Shown here: in pieces, positions 42,112 to 44,845 of the stretch
Numbering within the stretch: position 1 is the stretch's first letter
Layout of the letters: each line of letters opens with the position of its first letter
Position numbers and translations under genes: made by a program
Origin: Gimesia sp.
GTDB lineage: Bacteria; Planctomycetota; Planctomycetia; Planctomycetales; Planctomycetaceae
NCBI GenBank assembly: GCA_002706765.1
Contig: PAJV01000007.1
Location: 21,328-66,172, forward strand
DNA length: 44,845 nucleotides
Direction of reading: 5' to 3'
The notes under the pieces: generated by a model
The model's input: only the letters and a program-made list of their open reading frames with translations
Databases searched by the model: none
What the model was told of the DNA's origin: nothing

Positions 42112-44845
42112 ATGGATCTGCTCTGGAAACTTCTGATCAGCAATGCGATGATCGCCGGCTGTCTGTTTGTGATGGTACTGCTAGTCCGCCGCTGGATGAA
42201 AAACCCGGCGGTGTTGCATCTGCTGCTGTTGCTGGTGTTGATCAAGTTAATCACCCCGGCTGTCTGGTATCCGCGAATCGACCTGCTAACGGCGAAAACG
42301 AAGACTGCACCTAATCATCCCGCAATAGCGTCTCCCCAAGGAGCAGAAACAGAATCGACGCCTGAGAGTCAGGCTGCTGCCAAATCGGGGCTGTCGTCCT
42401 TTGCTGCTCTGCGAAAGGGCTTGCGAAAGACGACGACAGCTGCAGATCCTACATCAGAGGACATCCCATCCCCTGGTATGACCAAACAACCGTCCCCGAT
42501 GGTGGAATCATTCACTGAACCAGCCTGGTCGGCACGACTGACTTCGTATTTCGCTGGACTGGAGTGGACATGGTCCTCCCTGTTACTCCTGATCTGGGGA
42601 ACGGGAACCATGGTATGTTTTTTCGTGGGTGCAGTGCGAATCATCTGTTTTCAGCGACTGCTGAAACAGGCTCAACCCGCGCCTGCAGAACTGCAGCAAC
42701 GAGCTCGAACACTGGGAACACAGATCGGATTGAAATCGGTACCCCAGGTCGACCTGATCTCAGGCGCGATCTCTCCCCTGCTCTGGGCCGGCTTCAGCCG
42801 GGCACGAATTATCCTGCCGGCACAACTCCTGCAGGAACTGAACGACGCTGAAGTCGAAACGCTGCTGCTGCACGAGCTGGCACATTACCGCCGCGGCGAT
42901 CACTGGGTGCGGTTGCTCGAACTCCTGACAACGGGACTCTACTGGTGGTACCCGGTCGTGTGGTGGGTCCGCCGGGAAATTCGGGTGATTGAAGAAACCT
43001 GTTGTGATGCCTGGGTCATCCAGGCAGTTCCCGACAAACGGCGTGCTTATGCAGAAGTCCTCGTCAAAGCGACGGGCTTTGTATCAGAGGCACAACGCAT
43101 CCCCGCTGCGACCGGTATGGGAACCCAGCGGATGCTGGAACAGCGGCTGACGTCGATCATGTGTGATTCCTTGAAGCACCGGATTTCGCGGCGGGGAAAA
43201 TTCCTGCTGGTAACAGTGGCCTTGTTATTATTGTCGCTGGCCCCCCTACCCGGCACTTCACAGGCGGAAACAAAGGTCGCAGAGAAACCGAACCAGCTGC
43301 CGAGCGTGGAAGAGATTCTGGGCGGTTACCGGAACAACCTCCAGCGTCTGCTCCCGCTGGGGATGACGTACCGGATCATGGCACAGGAGAACATGAACTG
43401 CATCACCCGGGACAGACTGATTCTGGAAGCACTCAGAAATATTCAGAAAGCCGACCGAAGTGAGATCAAGATCGATGGAAAGATCATGAGCGAGGACGAG
43501 TACCAGATGAGGGTTACCTACTCATACTCTTCACAGGAAATGTTCCTGGATAGTCAATTAACCCCGGAAGTAGTACAGAAGCGGTTGAGTGAAACAGTGG
43601 TAGATCAACGTTACTTCTGGACAGATGGTCGATCGTTTCATCAACGACGGCCTTATCAGTTACAACAGAAGAATACCACTTTAGAGCAGGGACCGGTCTG
43701 GCCAGCGGAGAACTTAAATCAGCATTATGACGCGATCGAGCTGATCTCGTGGTCCAATCAGAACCAGCCTCCCCTGAGACGGTGGTACGGTAGAAAGAAA
43801 AACCACCAAATTCCACAAGGTGAAATCGGAAACGATCTGAAGCAGATCCATAACCTGAAGACGACCGCACCGCTGGGACTCAAACAGTATCACTGGGCAG
43901 AAGAGTTGTCTGAATACAGTCTGGATGCCTGCCTGACAAAGCCGCCGCATCGATACCGGGTTGTAGGGCGAGAAAACCGGGATGGAAAAGCGTTGATCCT
44001 TGTGGAGTACCTGAACAAGCCGCATGAGCAGAGTCCGGAGAAACGCTGGCGGACACGCGCCTGGGTCGATCCTGCACAAGGTTATCTCCCCTTAAGGATC
44101 GAATGGGGGTATGTCGACCAGGAGAACCAGCTTGCCTGGGGTTTGAGCCAGCATGCAGAGGTGCTGCAGGTCAAACAGGTTGATGGTAGTTTTTACCCGA
44201 CACGCATCCGGTTTCAGGAATACACGACCGGCACTCCGAAAAAACAGGAGCAATCTTCCCAAACGAACGAGATCAAGATCTTCACGAAGAACCTGGAGAA
44301 CCTGCCAGCCGTCCCCACGGTCCCCGGGCGGAGTACCACCTGGGATGTCCTCGACATCCATCCGCATCAGCAAATCGGCCCTGAGACACTGGCACTGCGG
44401 TTTCCAGAGGAGACTGTGTATGACAACAAGATCGACGGTCGGACATACACAACCGGGACAGAGCAGCCGCTGCCTGAAGACCCAGAGCCTCCAGAGATGG
44501 TGCATCTTTTCTCGCAGGCCCCTCCCCTGCAGGTGACAGAATGGCTGGACGGAAACACTCATCAACTGAAAGACTTCGAGGGCAAGGTCGTAGTGCTGCT
44601 CTTTCTCGAGGATGTATTGAATTACGATTTTTCAGGGATGTCCCCCGAAATGGAAAAGTACGTCGGTGAAATCAAAAAAATGCTGCTCAGGCTGCATCAG
44701 AAGTACGCGGACAAAGAGATCATCTTCCTGGAAATCTATCCGCCTGGTACTTCCAAAGTAAAGATCCGTGAGTTTCATCAAAATCGCGGATTTAAAACAC
44801 TGGCCGCAATTGACCAGCGGCAGGCAGAGGGAGGCGCCACCAACC
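42112..44845 (+). CDS. M56 (BlaR1-like) membrane peptidase with C-terminal redoxin domain, 3' end outside window
   Basis: The frame is open from the ATG at 42112 (AGGAGA directly upstream) to the right edge, 911 codons. The N-terminus has hydrophobic segments (residues 7-24, 32-48 and around 155-175). The zinc-protease motif HELAH lies at 254-258 with RRGDHW after it and EETCCDAW about 45 residues later, as in M56/BlaR1. Another membrane segment follows (about 363-378, FLLVTVALLLLSLAPLPG). A long periplasmic part (380-790) replaces the beta-lactam sensor of BlaR1. From about 798 a thioredoxin/AhpC-like domain begins (QAPPLQVTEWLDGN, FEGKVVVLLFLE), without the CxxC motif in the visible part. 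It is likely to sense an envelope signal and release BlaI repression by proteolysis. Confidence 0.88.
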   Translation, partial: MDLLWKLLISNAMIAGCLFVMVLLVRRWMKNPAVLHLLLLLVLIKLITPAVWYPRIDLLTAKTKTAPNHPAIASPQGAETESTPESQAAAKSGLSSFAALRKGLRKTTTAADPTSEDIPSPGMTKQPSPMVESFTEPAWSARLTSYFAGLEWTWSSLLLLIWGTGTMVCFFVGAVRIICFQRLLKQAQPAPAELQQRARTLGTQIGLKSVPQVDLISGAISPLLWAGFSRARIILPAQLLQELNDAEVETLLLHELAHYRRGDHWVRLLELLTTGLYWWYPVVWWVRREIRVIEETCCDAWVIQAVPDKRRAYAEVLVKATGFVSEAQRIPAATGMGTQRMLEQRLTSIMCDSLKHRISRRGKFLLVTVALLLLSLAPLPGTSQAETKVAEKPNQLPSVEEILGGYRNNLQRLLPLGMTYRIMAQENMNCITRDRLILEALRNIQKADRSEIKIDGKIMSEDEYQMRVTYSYSSQEMFLDSQLTPEVVQKRLSETVVDQRYFWTDGRSFHQRRPYQLQQKNTTLEQGPVWPAENLNQHYDAIELISWSNQNQPPLRRWYGRKKNHQIPQGEIGNDLKQIHNLKTTAPLGLKQYHWAEELSEYSLDACLTKPPHRYRVVGRENRDGKALILVEYLNKPHEQSPEKRWRTRAWVDPAQGYLPLRIEWGYVDQENQLAWGLSQHAEVLQVKQVDGSFYPTRIRFQEYTTGTPKKQEQSSQTNEIKIFTKNLENLPAVPTVPGRSTTWDVLDIHPHQQIGPETLALRFPEETVYDNKIDGRTYTTGTEQPLPEDPEPPEMVHLFSQAPPLQVTEWLDGNTHQLKDFEGKVVVLLFLEDVLNYDFSGMSPEMEKYVGEIKKMLLRLHQKYADKEIIFLEIYPPGTSKVKIREFHQNRGFKTLAAIDQRQAEGGATN

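Noticed and set aside
1-44845. CRISPR array or retron anywhere in the window
   Set aside because: I found no regularly spaced repeats with unique spacers, no cas genes and no reverse transcriptase. The ATPase/HNH pairs resemble those of some retrons, but no RT or msr/msd gene lies beside them.

Overview
The window reads like chromosomal DNA of a planctomycete, most likely from the Gimesia/Rubinisphaera side of the phylum. This is an inference from gene content: a Tat-exported Gfo/Idh/MocA oxidoreductase, an exported ThuA-domain protein, and a BlaI repressor next to an M56 (BlaR1-like) peptidase that carries a redoxin domain. No rRNA gene or species marker is present.

Layout. (1) Positions 1-1281 hold the 3' part of an acyl-CoA dehydrogenase gene open to the left edge. 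(2) Positions 1282-4077, plus strand, hold an AT-rich orphan gene, a tryptophan-rich unknown gene and a SIR2-like gene. (3) Positions 4119-31296, minus strand, are one tightly packed run of twelve genes. In transcription order they are pglW, ptuA-1, ptuB-1, pglX-1 (intact), ptuA-2, ptuB-2, pglY, pglZ, pglX-2 (frameshifted), brxD, a putative PD-(D/E)xK nuclease and brxHI. This is a type 2 BREX (Pgl) phage-defence system with two Septu-like ATPase/HNH pairs on either side of the intact methyltransferase gene, and a second methyltransferase broken by one extra C. (4) Positions 31297-36473 hold a winged-helix regulator, a tandem 22-bp repeat in a promoter-like region, and an overlapping serine recombinase-ParB-ParB/RepB operon that looks like a mobile-element module. 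(5) Positions 36474-38033 hold a Fic-domain gene followed directly by a decayed IS1182-type transposase fragment. (6) Positions 38283-44845 are ordinary planctomycete chromosome genes: Gfo/Idh/MocA, ThuA, then BlaI and M56-redoxin (cut by the right edge). Before BlaI lies about 1 kb without a gene, containing the 3' half of a tRNA-Pro(UGG) and two copies of a palindromic repeat.

How the genes work together. In known Pgl/BREX type 2 systems PglX is the adenine methyltransferase, PglW the kinase, PglY/BrxC and BrxD the ATPases, PglZ the alkaline-phosphatase-fold protein and BrxHI the helicase. All are present here. The two PglX genes share nearly identical 5' (about 930 bp) and 3' (900 bp) ends with no gaps, and differ in the central specificity region, so they look like two interchangeable specificity versions. 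The Septu-like pairs and the nuclease-like gene overlap or abut BREX genes, which suggests co-expression as one composite defence operon. No experimental link between the parts can be read from sequence.
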